Shown in pieces: positions 27,950-37,259 of a stretch of 64,000 nucleotides of DNA (position 1 is the first letter of the stretch; every line of letters starts with the position of its first letter). Under the pieces are notes generated by a model that was given only the letters and a program-made list of their open reading frames with translations, made no database searches and was not told where the DNA came from. This stretch comes from Hamiltosporidium tvaerminnensis (taxonomy: Eukaryota > Microsporidia > Dubosqiidae): positions 62,001 through 126,000 of the forward strand of contig JAKIMF020000004.1 of assembly GCA_022605425.2 (NCBI GenBank), written 5' to 3'. The position numbers and the translations under genes are program-made.

Positions 27950-28855
27950 TCACATAAAATAATCAGGTATTTTCGTTGAAATGACATCATCACTACTTTT
28001 TGGCGATGGCTCAAATTGTGTAAATTCATGTGATCCGTATTCATTCATTTCCATTAGTGTTGCCATATTACCGCATCGATAGCAATAATTAGGTGCACTA
28101 AATATTGTAACGCAACCTTTGTTATGGTTCCAATTAAAACCATCCATTACTAACTGATGTGCACGGCAAACCATTTTGAGATTATTGACCATATTAAAAT
28201 TTTTTGTTATATCCTGACCAAATGTATATCCTGCTCCTCTAGGAGAAACACCCCAACCCGCTTTTTCATCCGGATCCGACCACAATAAATCGCACATTCC
28301 ACCATCATGAGGTACTTCTACGTGTCTATCGATTAGCTTTATATCATCTATAGTGTTTAATGATGGACTTAGTCCCCCATGACAACAAAACGTATCAGAA
28401 TTTACCACCGCACTTAATGGCAAAGCATCAAAAAGATCAGTAAAATATTTCCACACATTCGAATTACCGTATTTTCTAATACATTCATCATAAAAACCAT
28501 ATACTTGTGTTATTTGTCTACTTTCATGATTTCCCCGCAGCAAAAAAATATTTTGCGGATTTTTTATTTTTAATCCCAGCAGCAGACTTAATGTTTCAAC
28601 TGAATGAAACCCTCTATCAACATAATCACCCATAAAAAGGTAATTTGTTACGGGTGGTAATCCCCCAACACTAAAAAGTTCCATAAGGTCATAAAATTGT
28701 CCATGTACATCCCCACATATTGTTACAGGTGCTTTTATCGATAAAACATTCGGTTCTTTTATAAACAGTTCTGTTGCCATATCACACAAAGATTTTACTT
28801 CATCTTCTTCTAAATATTCACATTTAAAAAGCCGTTCCAGAAATCTGTCAATCAT
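27950..28855 (-). CDS. Serine/threonine protein phosphatase 2A catalytic subunit
   Basis: Metal-dependent PPP-family phosphatase that removes phosphate from Ser/Thr of many proteins, working with scaffold and regulatory subunits in cytosol and nucleus. The 301 residues cover the full family length. Seen: GDVHGQ (48-53), GDYVDRG (76-82), RGNHE (107-111), the CHGGLSP loop with His159, and RAHQLVM with His233; these supply all six metal ligands (Asp49, His51, Asp77, Asn109, His159, His233). [11 protein letters not shown] near 253 and a final PDYF tail are typical of PP2A; TFGQDI and GDYVDRG fit PP2A better than PP4 or PP6. Odd: the last residue is Met where PP2A, PP4 and PP6 end in Leu. The ATG at 28853-28855 is preceded by CTCCCTTTT, which supports this start. 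The gene stands alone, over 300 bases from the next feature. Confidence 0.95.
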   Translation of the reverse strand: MIDRFLERLFKCEYLEEDEVKSLCDMATELFIKEPNVLSIKAPVTICGDVHGQFYDLMELFSVGGLPPVTNYLFMGDYVDRGFHSVETLSLLLGLKIKNPQNIFLLRGNHESRQITQVYGFYDECIRKYGNSNVWKYFTDLFDALPLSAVVNSDTFCCHGGLSPSLNTIDDIKLIDRHVEVPHDGGMCDLLWSDPDEKAGWGVSPRGAGYTFGQDITKNFNMVNNLKMVCRAHQLVMDGFNWNHNKGCVTIFSAPNYCYRCGNMATLMEMNEYGSHEFTQFEPSPKSSDDVISTKIPDYFM

Positions 28856-28859
28856 AAAA

Positions 28860-28862
28860 GGG
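28860..28862 (-). promoter_or_regulatory. CCC start signal of PP2A gene
   Basis: CCC on the minus strand four bases before the ATG. Such a motif close to the start is known for microsporidian genes and occurs at all five housekeeping genes of this window. Confidence 0.6.
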
Positions 28863-29230
28863 AGAATTTTAAATTATTTTTTTTAATAAAAAAATGTTTT
28901 ATAACCGTATAAATTGTTTTAAATTTAAGGTGTTTTATATGTTTTAGTTATTTAATAAATTTATTTTTTAGATTTTTTTAAATTTCTTCTATATTAATAA
29001 CTAAGAATATAAGCTCTTTCTTCAAACATAATTACTATTTTATAAAATAAGAAATTTTTAATTTAACCAATTTTTAAAATCAGAAATTAAGAAAATAAAA
29101 ATGGTTGCGTATCTAATCATAAAATTCTTCATGTAATTATTAATAATATTTAAAATTTTTTAAAATAATGAAATATGATTTATCAATATTTTTTATAAGT
29201 TTTTAAAATTTAATCTTTTATTTAATTAGC
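28863..29230. other. A+T-rich spacer
   Basis: Spacer between the PP2A start and an R1 copy; nothing else recognised. Its right end (near 29214-29227) matches the sequence after the R1 copy imperfectly and is probably one arm of its target-site duplication. Confidence 0.5.
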
Positions 29231-29962
29231 TGTGGAGGGAGGATAACCACATAAAAAACTTTCTGCTTGGCAATGAGTGTGTGAAACTGGTGTGAGGTCA
29301 TTGTTTGGATTTTTGGTGGGAATAAAACCACACTACATCTTCGGTTGTTCCATGGGAGTTTGTATGAGGAGGAGAGGTCTAAGAAATAGAGAAACTTTTT
29401 CTACAAATTTATTTGTAGTTTTTTATGTAACCAGATTGCAGACCGCAGCTTAATATGTAGGTAATTGCCATGGAAAGGCATGGAAACCTAGCCTTGCTCA
29501 CTCGGGTTAGAAGACTTAGCGCCTGGGAGATATAAAAATAAAAACCATTAAAAGCCGGGAGAGCTAAGTAGCAGGTTATACCTGTTGGTATGACATTGCA
29601 CTGTCTAATTAGACCCCATGTAAGTCTCTGAAATATATCTTAGCTAGAAGTTTATTCGGTTCAGAAAGTGTAGAGTAAGTGGGAATGCTGCATAGTCTTG
29701 GGGGAGCCCAGGGGGGCGGCTTCGGCCTTCGATCACACTCCATGCAACGGGCATAAACGAACTCCGGGCAACTGCCCCGCCTATTAATTAGGTTCTACAC
29801 ACCTTTTAGATGAAAAGGTTTAGGACGTAGAGCTCTCAAGAAGTATCGATGGAGTGTTGGGGTAGCAGCTATTTATGTTAAACCTAGAACTGCGTTAATG
29901 TCATGAAAACAAATATAACACTTGCCACTGTTTTAAAAAAGATGTGATACTTTTAAATAAAG
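29231..29962 (+). repeat. R1 repeat, full-length copy
   Basis: Full-length copy from TGTGGAGGGAGGATAACCAC to TTTTAAATAAAG, very similar to 36519-37246. A GC-rich GGC-TTCG-GCC hairpin is visible near 29719. The flanks TCTTTTATTTAATTA (left) and TCTTTATTTAATAAA (right) look like an imperfect target-site duplication. The frame shared with other copies carries a TAA near 29452. Its 3' end lies directly against the 3' end of the LINE fragment on the other strand. Confidence 0.9.
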
Positions 29963-30610
29963 TCTTTATTTAATAAAATTCTGGGTTAAATATTTTTACC
30001 ATTTTTATATGTTTTCTTCTACCTCTTTAACCACTGCTGTCTCTTCTTCCAAATCCGACTCTTCATTTATGTTATTGGTCGGTTCCTCTAAGTGGTTCCT
30101 CTTGTGAAATAAGGGGTGTACTATTTTTCGGTTTTAAATTTTTACCACCATCTTCCGGTCTCTTCGCTTCTTTTAAAGGGGGTTTTGTTTCCTCATGCAT
30201 CTCTGATCTCATAATAACACCCATTGACGCTCTCATGCAGCTCTCTTCGGCATTTGGCCCAATGTCCAGTGCTCTTCTTCGGTCAAAGGAAATTGTATCG
30301 ACTGTCTTCTTAAGTACTATAGAATGAATGTATGCTTCTACATTCATGGTTATTTCTTGTCTTTTAAGATGAGATTTATGGTATTTTGTCACAATACCGT
30401 CTCAGGTCATCACATAAGGGATTATCTCAACAATACACCTATAAATAAGACCCAACTCATTGGCTAGCAGGTCATACTTCCTAAGTTTTTCAGTTTCAAC
30501 TATTTGAAGTGAATCTTGGGAAGTGATTCCTACTTCAATGAGTGTTATCTTATTCTTCTTCTTATCTAAAATAAATATGTCCGGTCTGTTATTCCGAATT
30601 CTAAGAAAAA
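29963..30610 (-). mobile_element. LINE 3' fragment with restriction-like endonuclease domain
   Basis: The 5'-truncated end of a non-LTR retrotransposon. From about 30610 it reads NRPDIFILDKKKNKITLIEVGITSQD in one frame (wording that fits the PD...E/D restriction-like endonuclease of R2/R4/CRE-type LINEs), then KLRKYDLLANELG and IIPYVMT. A TGA near 30405 stands where the related text suggests Trp; the frame goes on with DGIVTKYHK, NVEAYIHSIVLKKTV and DRRRALD. A further frame change near 30085 precedes an acidic tail ending at 30005. The copy at 55100-56450 has the same blocks in the same order. Upstream RT sequence is missing, as usual for 5'-truncated LINE insertions. The 3' tail ends in TTAAATAAAGA. 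Confidence 0.82.
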
Positions 30611-30890
30611 AATAATAATTCAACAAAATTAAATGTAAAAAATACATTTAACAAACCATATACGATAAAGATATTTGAGATAATTAAAAATTTTAACGAT
30701 TTTATATTTTTATAAAATTTATATGGTTTAAAATAATTATAAGATTTATTAGATCAATAAGATTAAATATTTTTATAAGATTTATACGGTTTAAAATAAT
30801 TAAGTATTTTTATAACATTTTTTTAAGAATTTCTATTAAATAAAAAAAATATATTCTTCTCCTATTATTTTTATCCTAAAAATTTAAATC

Positions 30891-32939
30891 TTACCATTTC
30901 TTATTTTTTATATTTCTAATAACACTGTCTTTATATTGTTTTATATCTCCTTCGTAAACACGAAGCTTACTATTTTCTACAATCCAGACTTCTTTAAATA
31001 CTTTTTCTACAAACCAAATATCATGACTGACACAAACAATACCTCCTTTGTAATCCTGTAGTGCTAAACTAAGTGCTTCTATACTTTCCATATCTAGATG
31101 ATTTGTTGGTTCGTCTAATACAAGTAAATCTGGTTTTGAGAGACTTAACAGACAGAAAACAACTTTGCTTTTCTGCCCACCACTTAAACTTCCTATAAGT
31201 TGGTTTTCACAAACCAAACCAAAATTACACAATTCTGATCGTACAGTATCCTGTGTGTATCCCATATTCATAAAAAAATTTAGAACTGGCACATCATACG
31301 GTAGATTGTCTACATGACACTGTGAAAACAAACATACCTTAGTTCCACTTCCATATGTAACATTACCACCCCAGACACGCAATACATCTTCATTTTTATT
31401 ACAAATAACTTTAAGAAGCGTACTTTTTCCACATCCATTACTTCCTACAATAACGACTCTACTTTTATTATTTATTGAGATATCTAAATCTGTAAGAACA
31501 GTTTTAATCTGATTTTCCCTATTTGTACCCTGATTTTTATCTTCATTATCTTTATCCTTATTATCCCTAATTTCACTATTCTTAAAATCCTTATTTTCAT
31601 TTTCACTATTCTTAAAATCTTTATTATTTTCATTATTTTCTCTATTTGCGTATCCAACGCTGACTCCTTTTAGTCTCATCATTTCTTTAAATCCATCAGT
31701 TTCTATTTCTGAGAGAAATTTGTATTTCATTTTAGAAACACTGACAGGAACTTGAAGAATTTCCATTTTATTTAAAATTTTTAATCTACTTTGTGCTTGA
31801 CTGGCTCTTTTAGCATTATATCTAAATCTGTCTACAAATGCTTGTAAATGTTCTCTGTCTTTGACTTGTTTGTTGTAATTTCTAATATTTTCTTCATTTT
31901 TTAAATTTTTTTGTTCGACAAAACACGAAAAATTTCCTTTATAAAAATTTAAGGAATTACTTTCCATGTGAATTATACTGTCACAGCATTCTAAAAAATT
32001 CATATCGTGTGACACAACAATGACTGTACATTCTAATGTAACTAAAACCATTTGTAAAAATAATAAAGAAAAAAGATCCAACATATTGGTTGGTTCATCC
32101 AGTAATAGAATATCTGGTTTAGCGTATAAACCACGAACAAGATGTGTTTTGGATATCCAACCACCAGAAAGTGTATTTGTTTTTGAAAATATAAATTCTG
32201 GTGGAAATTCAAATCCTTGGAATAATTTTATCAAATATTCAATTTGTATTTTTTTATTTTCAAATTTATTTTCTGCTGCCAAAATTTCTAAATTTTTTTC
32301 TATTTCTTTATAATTTGAACATAAAGATAAATTCTGAGAAATTCTTGTATTTAAAACGGTTTCTAAAACTGTAAGATTTCCTCCATAATGTTCTTGTTTT
32401 ACAAGATGTACTTTCATTTTTTTAAAAGAAATTTGTCTATTTTTAAGAGCAAATAAAAAAGTACTTTTTCCTACTCCGTTTCTACCTACCAATCCATACC
32501 GTGTATTTGGTAGTAAAGTAAGTGAAGTATCTTTTAAAATACAATGACCAAAAGACCAAAGATCAAACGTATCTATCTTTATAGAAGACGTATTTATAAA
32601 ATAATTTTCAAAAAAACTATCAGAATCTGAAATATCATCTTCTCTACTTTTAAAAATATTTAAATTTTCTTTTTTTATTTCTTTTTTTTGTTTTTCTAAA
32701 TTTTTTAAATTTTCTTCTTTTGAAGAAAATGTAAATGGCTTGTCAAGTGGTATTACTGCATAGTTAAAAGGTGTATATCTTAATCTGTCTAAAACTAAAG
32801 AAAGTGAAGAATCTGTAATGTATTGCTTTAAAGATTGTGTTGCGTGTTCTCTGTCTTTAAAAGGAAATGAAAGTAATTTTGTAACGTATTTATGCGTAAA
32901 TGGACATTTTGTGTTTAAATGATGTGTAATATCAAACAT
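30891..32939 (-). CDS. ABCF ATPase, GCN20/ABCF3-like
   Basis: Soluble twin-ATPase ABC protein without membrane segments, acting on ribosomes. GCN20 works with GCN1 to pass the uncharged-tRNA signal to the kinase GCN2; this link is family knowledge. Of 682 residues, a 115-residue N-terminal part precedes ATPase domain 1: Walker A GRNGVGKST (152-160), signature LSGGW (257-261), Walker B LLLDEP (278-283), VSHD (309-312). A helical linker with DRFRYNAKRASQAQSR follows (about 360-385), then domain 2: GSNGCGKST (499-507), LSGGQ (585-589), VLDEP (607-611), VSHD (637-640). GLVGRNG and LSGGW are closer to GCN20/ABCF3 than to ARB1/ABCF2. Odd: an Asn/Lys/Asp/Glu-rich insert at 431-477 holds two copies of NKDFKNSE and separates the start of domain 2 from its Walker A. 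The ATG at 32939 is preceded by CCCC. Confidence 0.93.
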   Translation of the reverse strand: MFDITHHLNTKCPFTHKYVTKLLSFPFKDREHATQSLKQYITDSSLSLVLDRLRYTPFNYAVIPLDKPFTFSSKEENLKNLEKQKKEIKKENLNIFKSREDDISDSDSFFENYFINTSSIKIDTFDLWSFGHCILKDTSLTLLPNTRYGLVGRNGVGKSTFLFALKNRQISFKKMKVHLVKQEHYGGNLTVLETVLNTRISQNLSLCSNYKEIEKNLEILAAENKFENKKIQIEYLIKLFQGFEFPPEFIFSKTNTLSGGWISKTHLVRGLYAKPDILLLDEPTNMLDLFSLLFLQMVLVTLECTVIVVSHDMNFLECCDSIIHMESNSLNFYKGNFSCFVEQKNLKNEENIRNYNKQVKDREHLQAFVDRFRYNAKRASQAQSRLKILNKMEILQVPVSVSKMKYKFLSEIETDGFKEMMRLKGVSVGYANRENNENNKDFKNSENENKDFKNSEIRDNKDKDNEDKNQGTNRENQIKTVLTDLDISINNKSRVVIVGSNGCGKSTLLKVICNKNEDVLRVWGGNVTYGSGTKVCLFSQCHVDNLPYDVPVLNFFMNMGYTQDTVRSELCNFGLVCENQLIGSLSGGQKSKVVFCLLSLSKPDLLVLDEPTNHLDMESIEALSLALQDYKGGIVCVSHDIWFVEKVFKEVWIVENSKLRVYEGDIKQYKDSVIRNIKNKKW

Positions 32940-32945
32940 AAAAGA

Positions 32946-32949
32946 GGGG
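32946..32949 (-). promoter_or_regulatory. CCCC start signal of ABCF gene
   Basis: CCCC on the minus strand six bases before the ATG at 32937-32939; same type of signal as at the PP2A, RPF2, PWP2 and CCT6 genes. Confidence 0.6.
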
Positions 32950-34214
32950 TTAAAAATTGAATTTAAAACAAATATTTAATTTTGATTTTATTTACTAAAA
33001 TCTGAGTTAAAATATTTTATTTTTAAAATTAAATTTTTCTATTATTTACAAGGAAAAAAGAATATAAAGAAAAAAATGTTAATTTTAAAAATAAATGATT
33101 CTAATATTTGCAAGGATTAGTTAGGAATTTATTAGAAGGGTTAATAAGGAATGTGTTAAAGAGTTTATTAAGAATATTTTTAGGGGTTTATTAATAATAA
33201 TTTTAAGAGTTTATGAAGAATAAATTAAGGGTTAATTAAGGATAATTTAATGGTTTTTTAAGAATACAAAGAAGGATTTTTGAAAAATTTATTTAAGAGT
33301 TTATTAAGAATATAAAGAAGGATATAAAACGAATTAATAAAGAAAAAAGGGAGGAAAATAAATATTTTTTCATTTAAAGAATTCCTGTGTTTAAATTTTA
33401 AACAGATTTATTTAAAAAAAAAAGATTTTAAAAAAATGAAATTCATTTAAAAAATATTAAAAGTTTAAATCGTTTATAAGAAACTTAAAGTAACAATTGA
33501 AAAAAATGAAATCAAAAGTAATAAAACTAAACGTATAAACAACTATAAAATAAGAAGAAATTATTTATTTAGATAAATATAAAATTTGTAAAAGTTTTAA
33601 TTGTTAATATTTCTGTAAAGACTTACTTTTACATGAAAATAGTGATATTTATGTTTGATGATAATATTTAATTTTTAGTTTTACTTTATCAAGTAAGTAT
33701 TGAATATAAATTGACTTATGAATAGTTATATTAATAATTATATTAATACTTGTATTAATACTTATAAATTTATATTTCAGTTGATCAAAGTTTTATTGAA
33801 ATAAATTGATTAATGAATAATTATATTAATACTTATAAATTTATATTTCAGTTGATCAAAGTTTTATTGAAATAAATTGATTAATGAATAATTATATTAA
33901 TACTTATAAATTTATATTTCAGTTAATCAAAGTTTTTTGGATTTTTTTTGGAATAAAAAGTATTATTTAGAAGTATTAACTACGTTGGTCAAATAAAAAA
34001 TATCTGAAAAACAATAATTTGGTTTTAACATGTTTCTAATTTAAGAATATGAAGAATAATAGGATTATAATGAGACTATCTATGTTATAAGTAATATATT
34101 TTTAGAGAATATTTATTTTATTGTAAGTATTGGGAAACTGGTTAATTGAAGGATTTTGGGATTTTTAGGATAATATTGTAAAACAAATAATTAAATTAAA
34201 ATTTTAATTTAAAC
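32950..34214. other. Gene-free region with simple direct repeats
   Basis: No gene. From about 33110 to 33340 short phrases such as GTTTATTAAGAATA and AAGAAGGAT recur imperfectly. A cleaner 71-base tandem repeat follows at 33710-33935. Confidence 0.55.
33710..33935 (+). repeat. 71-bp tandem repeat, three copies
   Basis: The phrase TTTCAGTTGATCAAAG and its surroundings recur with a period of exactly 71 bases (repeat marks at 33781, 33852 and 33923). The middle copy is nearly identical to its neighbours; the first and last are partly diverged. Confidence 0.9.
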
Positions 34215-34410
34215 TTCGCCAGGGATAGAAGTAGTTTTGCTCTGCTGGTCTCGGGTTCGCGTAAAGAAGGAGGATTTATCACTCTTATCTCACAAAACCA
34301 TATTGTTACGAAACTGAAACGAAATTTTAAAAATTAGAAAAATCTTTAAGAGACCTAGGCTCTTTAAGAGCTATAGCGCACATAAGCCGTAGAAATAATT
34401 AAAATGAATA
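34215..34410 (+). repeat. R2 repeat, decayed copy
   Basis: Resembles the 3' part of 17865-18110: CATATTGTTACGAAACTGAA against the same place in R2, then GGCTCTTTAAGAGCTATAGCGC in place of the GGCTCTTGCAGAGCTGAAGTGC hairpin, then AATGAATATG. The hairpin stem is kept although its sequence has changed. The upstream half is too diverged to align by eye. Confidence 0.55.
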
Positions 34411-34865
34411 TGTATGAAGATAAATAGTTATTCTATAAAGGTAATATTTGATCATATTTCTATTTATGTATAATATTTAGATAAAACCAAAATGAAAATA
34501 GCATGGAAATCGAACAAATACGTACAGATATCCAGTAATACGAAATAATAGTATATAAAGAAACTTTATATTTGAAAATACTCATAATAACCACTGGTAT
34601 TTGGATAATACGAAAAAAATACATGAAATGTTTAAAGTATATTTATATGAAATGAATTATATCTTGAATTTAAAAAGTCTAATTATCTTATCCAATTCAA
34701 ACTTATTTTTAGAAACATAAATATTAAAAAGATCGCTACTTTCATTTTAAATCTTGAACTATAAAAAAATATTTTGGAATTCGTTTTTAATTAATATAAC
34801 AAATTTAAAAATATTTATTGTTTTTTTCTGTAGAATATTCAATTAAACAATTATTCTTTATCTAT
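34411..34865. other. A+T-rich spacer
   Basis: Spacer downstream of the 34866-36140 gene; nothing recognised. Confidence 0.5.
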
Positions 34866-36140
34866 TCAATTAAAGCTATTCATACCGTTATACTGTAATA
34901 AGTCTTTAATGTTTAGTAGAAATTCTTTCCAATTCAATACTTTCTGAGTTCTGTTCATTTTATTAATTTTGATAATAATTTTTAAGAATGGGTGGTTATG
35001 TTTTTGCTGATTAAATATCGATGAGACTCTAAGTAGAAAGATTATATTTTGTAATGGTGTTTTTTTTGTATAAAATCTAATATTAAATATTTCTGGTTTG
35101 GTTGTGTAGATAATGATTTTAAAATGAAACAATTTAATGTGTGCGAAGTGTTTTTCAGGCATAAAAGCATGCAAATTTTGTTTTTTCATAGCAATTTTAC
35201 AGAAGTAAATATTTTCTAAATCAAACATCTTCGAATTTCCGGTTATATCAATTACTTTTTTTGAATATATTTTCATTGCGTTAAAATCTACATTGGACTT
35301 CTCGAATTGTGTAAAAACAGGCTCTTCATTCTCATAATAATCTATTTCGTTACCAAGAGTGCTTATGATTTGATTCAGAAAAAAGTATTTTGTTTTTAAA
35401 TTTAATTCTATAAAATAATCTTTAATTTTCTCAAAATCTAATCTGTAGATTTTATAAAAGTTTATAGATCTTTTGAGTCCTTCATCTATTTTTTCTAAAT
35501 CTAGAAATACAATATTTTTGTACCTTTGAGTTACTAGAATAATATCCAAATGAAATTGAGAACGATCATAATAAGTTTTATATATCCCTGTGAGAAAATG
35601 ATTGGTCATGTTTTTATGGTCTTTCATTAAGAAGCCAATGGAACTAAGAATAGGATTTATACTATTATTGCACATAATTCTTAAAACGTTTTTCATATTT
35701 GAGATAAATTTTATAAACAAATTGAGAAATGGTTTTCTATTTGTAAAAAGAATAGTCTTAGGATTTTCTTTACTGTTAAGATTATCTTTCTTGATAGATC
35801 GAAGTATTAAACCAGAATTTATTCGATGCAAAAGAAAAACATCATATTCTTCTAAGTAGGAAGAATGGCTGTTTGGCATAATAAAGAAGCAAACCTTCAT
35901 AGATTTTTCAGGGAAAGAGACTAAAATTCCATCTATTATCTCTTTTCGATGATTATTTGAGCCAATATTTATTCTATGCACTTCTTGATCCAAACTCTCT
36001 ATAAATTCATTTTCTGCATCTTGAACAGATGATAGAATAACGTTATTTATTTGTTCAAAATGGTTTAGTAGCATATCATCAGTTGGTTTGGGATTTGTAG
36101 CACATATGATGTATATTACAGCCAAAACAATGAAAAACAT
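34866..36140 (-). CDS. Secreted hypothetical protein, 424 aa
   Basis: A complete frame of 424 residues, far longer than chance allows in this A+T-rich DNA. It begins at ATG 36138-36140 with a hydrophobic MFFIVLAVIYIICATNPKP, which looks like a cleavable signal peptide; no later membrane segment is obvious. The rest is rich in Lys, Ile, Asn and Phe, with a possible helical stretch near residues 20-60 and a basic C-terminus. I recognise no domain or family. The start lacks a CCC run, unlike the housekeeping genes here. An R1 insertion lies about 370 bases upstream. It is possibly a lineage-specific secreted or surface protein; that rests only on the signal sequence. Confidence 0.75.
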   Translation of the reverse strand: MFFIVLAVIYIICATNPKPTDDMLLNHFEQINNVILSSVQDAENEFIESLDQEVHRINIGSNNHRKEIIDGILVSFPEKSMKVCFFIMPNSHSSYLEEYDVFLLHRINSGLILRSIKKDNLNSKENPKTILFTNRKPFLNLFIKFISNMKNVLRIMCNNSINPILSSIGFLMKDHKNMTNHFLTGIYKTYYDRSQFHLDIILVTQRYKNIVFLDLEKIDEGLKRSINFYKIYRLDFEKIKDYFIELNLKTKYFFLNQIISTLGNEIDYYENEEPVFTQFEKSNVDFNAMKIYSKKVIDITGNSKMFDLENIYFCKIAMKKQNLHAFMPEKHFAHIKLFHFKIIIYTTKPEIFNIRFYTKKTPLQNIIFLLRVSSIFNQQKHNHPFLKIIIKINKMNRTQKVLNWKEFLLNIKDLLQYNGMNSFN

Positions 36141-36505
36141 ATCTATTTATCGGTTCATTTTATTCCTTAATATATTTAATTAAAATTTTTATAGGAGATA
36201 TTTATATTGATAAAAATGTCTGAAAATGTTTTATCTTTTTTTTCCATAAACGTACAAAACCATGAATTATGTTCTTTTTAATTTTAATTTTTAAATCAAC
36301 GCTTTGAAATTCACATTGAAAAAACAACGATTCATACAAATGTGTTTAACCTAATAAGATTTTTATTTTAGTTTACTATTAAGCATATTTGAGTACATTT
36401 TATAGATATTTAATTAATATAATCAAGTTTCTTATCTTTGATATGTGTAGTTCTAAAAATTAATATTTAGTTCTTTATATTTTTTAATTAAATGTACTAT
36501 AATTT
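36141..36505. other. A+T-rich spacer
   Basis: Upstream region of the 34866-36140 gene, up to the R1 insertion. No motif recognised. Confidence 0.5.
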
Positions 36506-36518
36506 TTTATTTGGATGA
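36506..36518 (+). repeat. Left target-site duplication of R1
   Basis: TTTATTTGGATGA, repeated exactly at 37247-37259 on the other side of the R1 copy. A 13-base duplication of variable sequence is typical of target-primed reverse transcription. Confidence 0.85.
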
Positions 36519-37246
36519 TGTGGAGGGAGGATAACCACATAAAAAACTTTCTGCTTGGCAATGAGTGTGTGAAACTGGTGTGAGGTCATTGTTTGGATTT
36601 TTGGTGGGAATAAAACCACACTACATCCTCGGTTGTTCAATGAGAGTTGTTATGAGGAGGAGAGGTCTAAGAAACGGAGAAACTTTTTCTACAAATTTAT
36701 TTGTAGTTTTTTATGTAACCAGATTGCAGACCGCAGCTGAACATGTAGGTAATCGCCATGTAAAAGCATGGAAACCTAGCCTTGCTCACTCGGGTTAGAA
36801 GACTTAGCGCCTGGGAGATATAAAAATAAAACCCATTAAAAGCCGGGAGAGCTAAGTAGCAGGTTATACCTGTTGGTATGACATTGCACTGTCTAGGTGG
36901 ACCCCATGTAAGTCTCTGAAATATATCTTAGCTAGAAGTTTATTGGGTTCAGAAAGTGTAGAGTAAGTGGGAATGCTGCATAGTCTTGGGGGAGCCCATA
37001 GGGGCTTCGGCCTTCGATCACACTCCATGCAACGGACATTAACGAACTCCGGGCAACTGCCTCGCCTATTAATTAGGTTCTACACACCTGATAGATGAAA
37101 GGCTTTGGGACGTAGGTATTGCAGGGGTTACCGATGGAGTGTTGGGGTAGCAGTCATTTATGTTAAACCTAGAACTGCGTTAATGTCATAAAAACAAATA
37201 TAACACTTGCCACTATTTTAAAAAGATGTGATACTTTTAAATAAAG
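36519..37246 (+). repeat. R1 repeat, reference copy (728 bp)
   Basis: Retroposed element bounded by a perfect 13-base target-site duplication (36506-36518 and 37247-37259). It begins TGTGGAGGGAGGATAACCAC, whose ends TGTGG/CCACA can pair, and ends ACTTTTAAATAAAG, so a polyadenylation-type AATAAA lies at the very 3' end. Near 37000 a GGGGC-TTCG-GCCTT hairpin with a UUCG loop is visible. G+C is clearly higher than in the flanks. No protein is recognised: one frame is open for about 77 codons (36565-36798) but is broken in other copies. Relatives lie at 25246, 29231, 59851 (minus), 7176 (minus, decayed) and 48100 (decayed). No tRNA-like or 5S-like head was found. It may be a SINE or the non-coding 3' end of a LINE. 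Confidence 0.9.
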
Positions 37247-37259
37247 TTTATTTGGATGA
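37247..37259 (+). repeat. Right target-site duplication of R1
   Basis: Exact copy of 36506-36518, directly after the AATAAAG end of R1. Confidence 0.85.

Noticed and set aside
32020-32313. 97-codon frame on the plus strand
   Set aside because: Antisense shadow of the ABCF gene.
33100-33340. Regularly spaced GTTTATTAAGAATA phrases suggesting a CRISPR-like array
   Set aside because: Units are irregular and A+T-rich, spacers are not unique sequences of constant length, and the genome is eukaryotic.
36565-36798. Open frame of about 77 codons inside R1, shared in part with the copy at 60305-60502
   Set aside because: In the 29 kb copy it has a TAA, in the 25 kb and 60 kb copies it is shifted, and differences between copies change many residues. 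There is no sign of selection on a protein.
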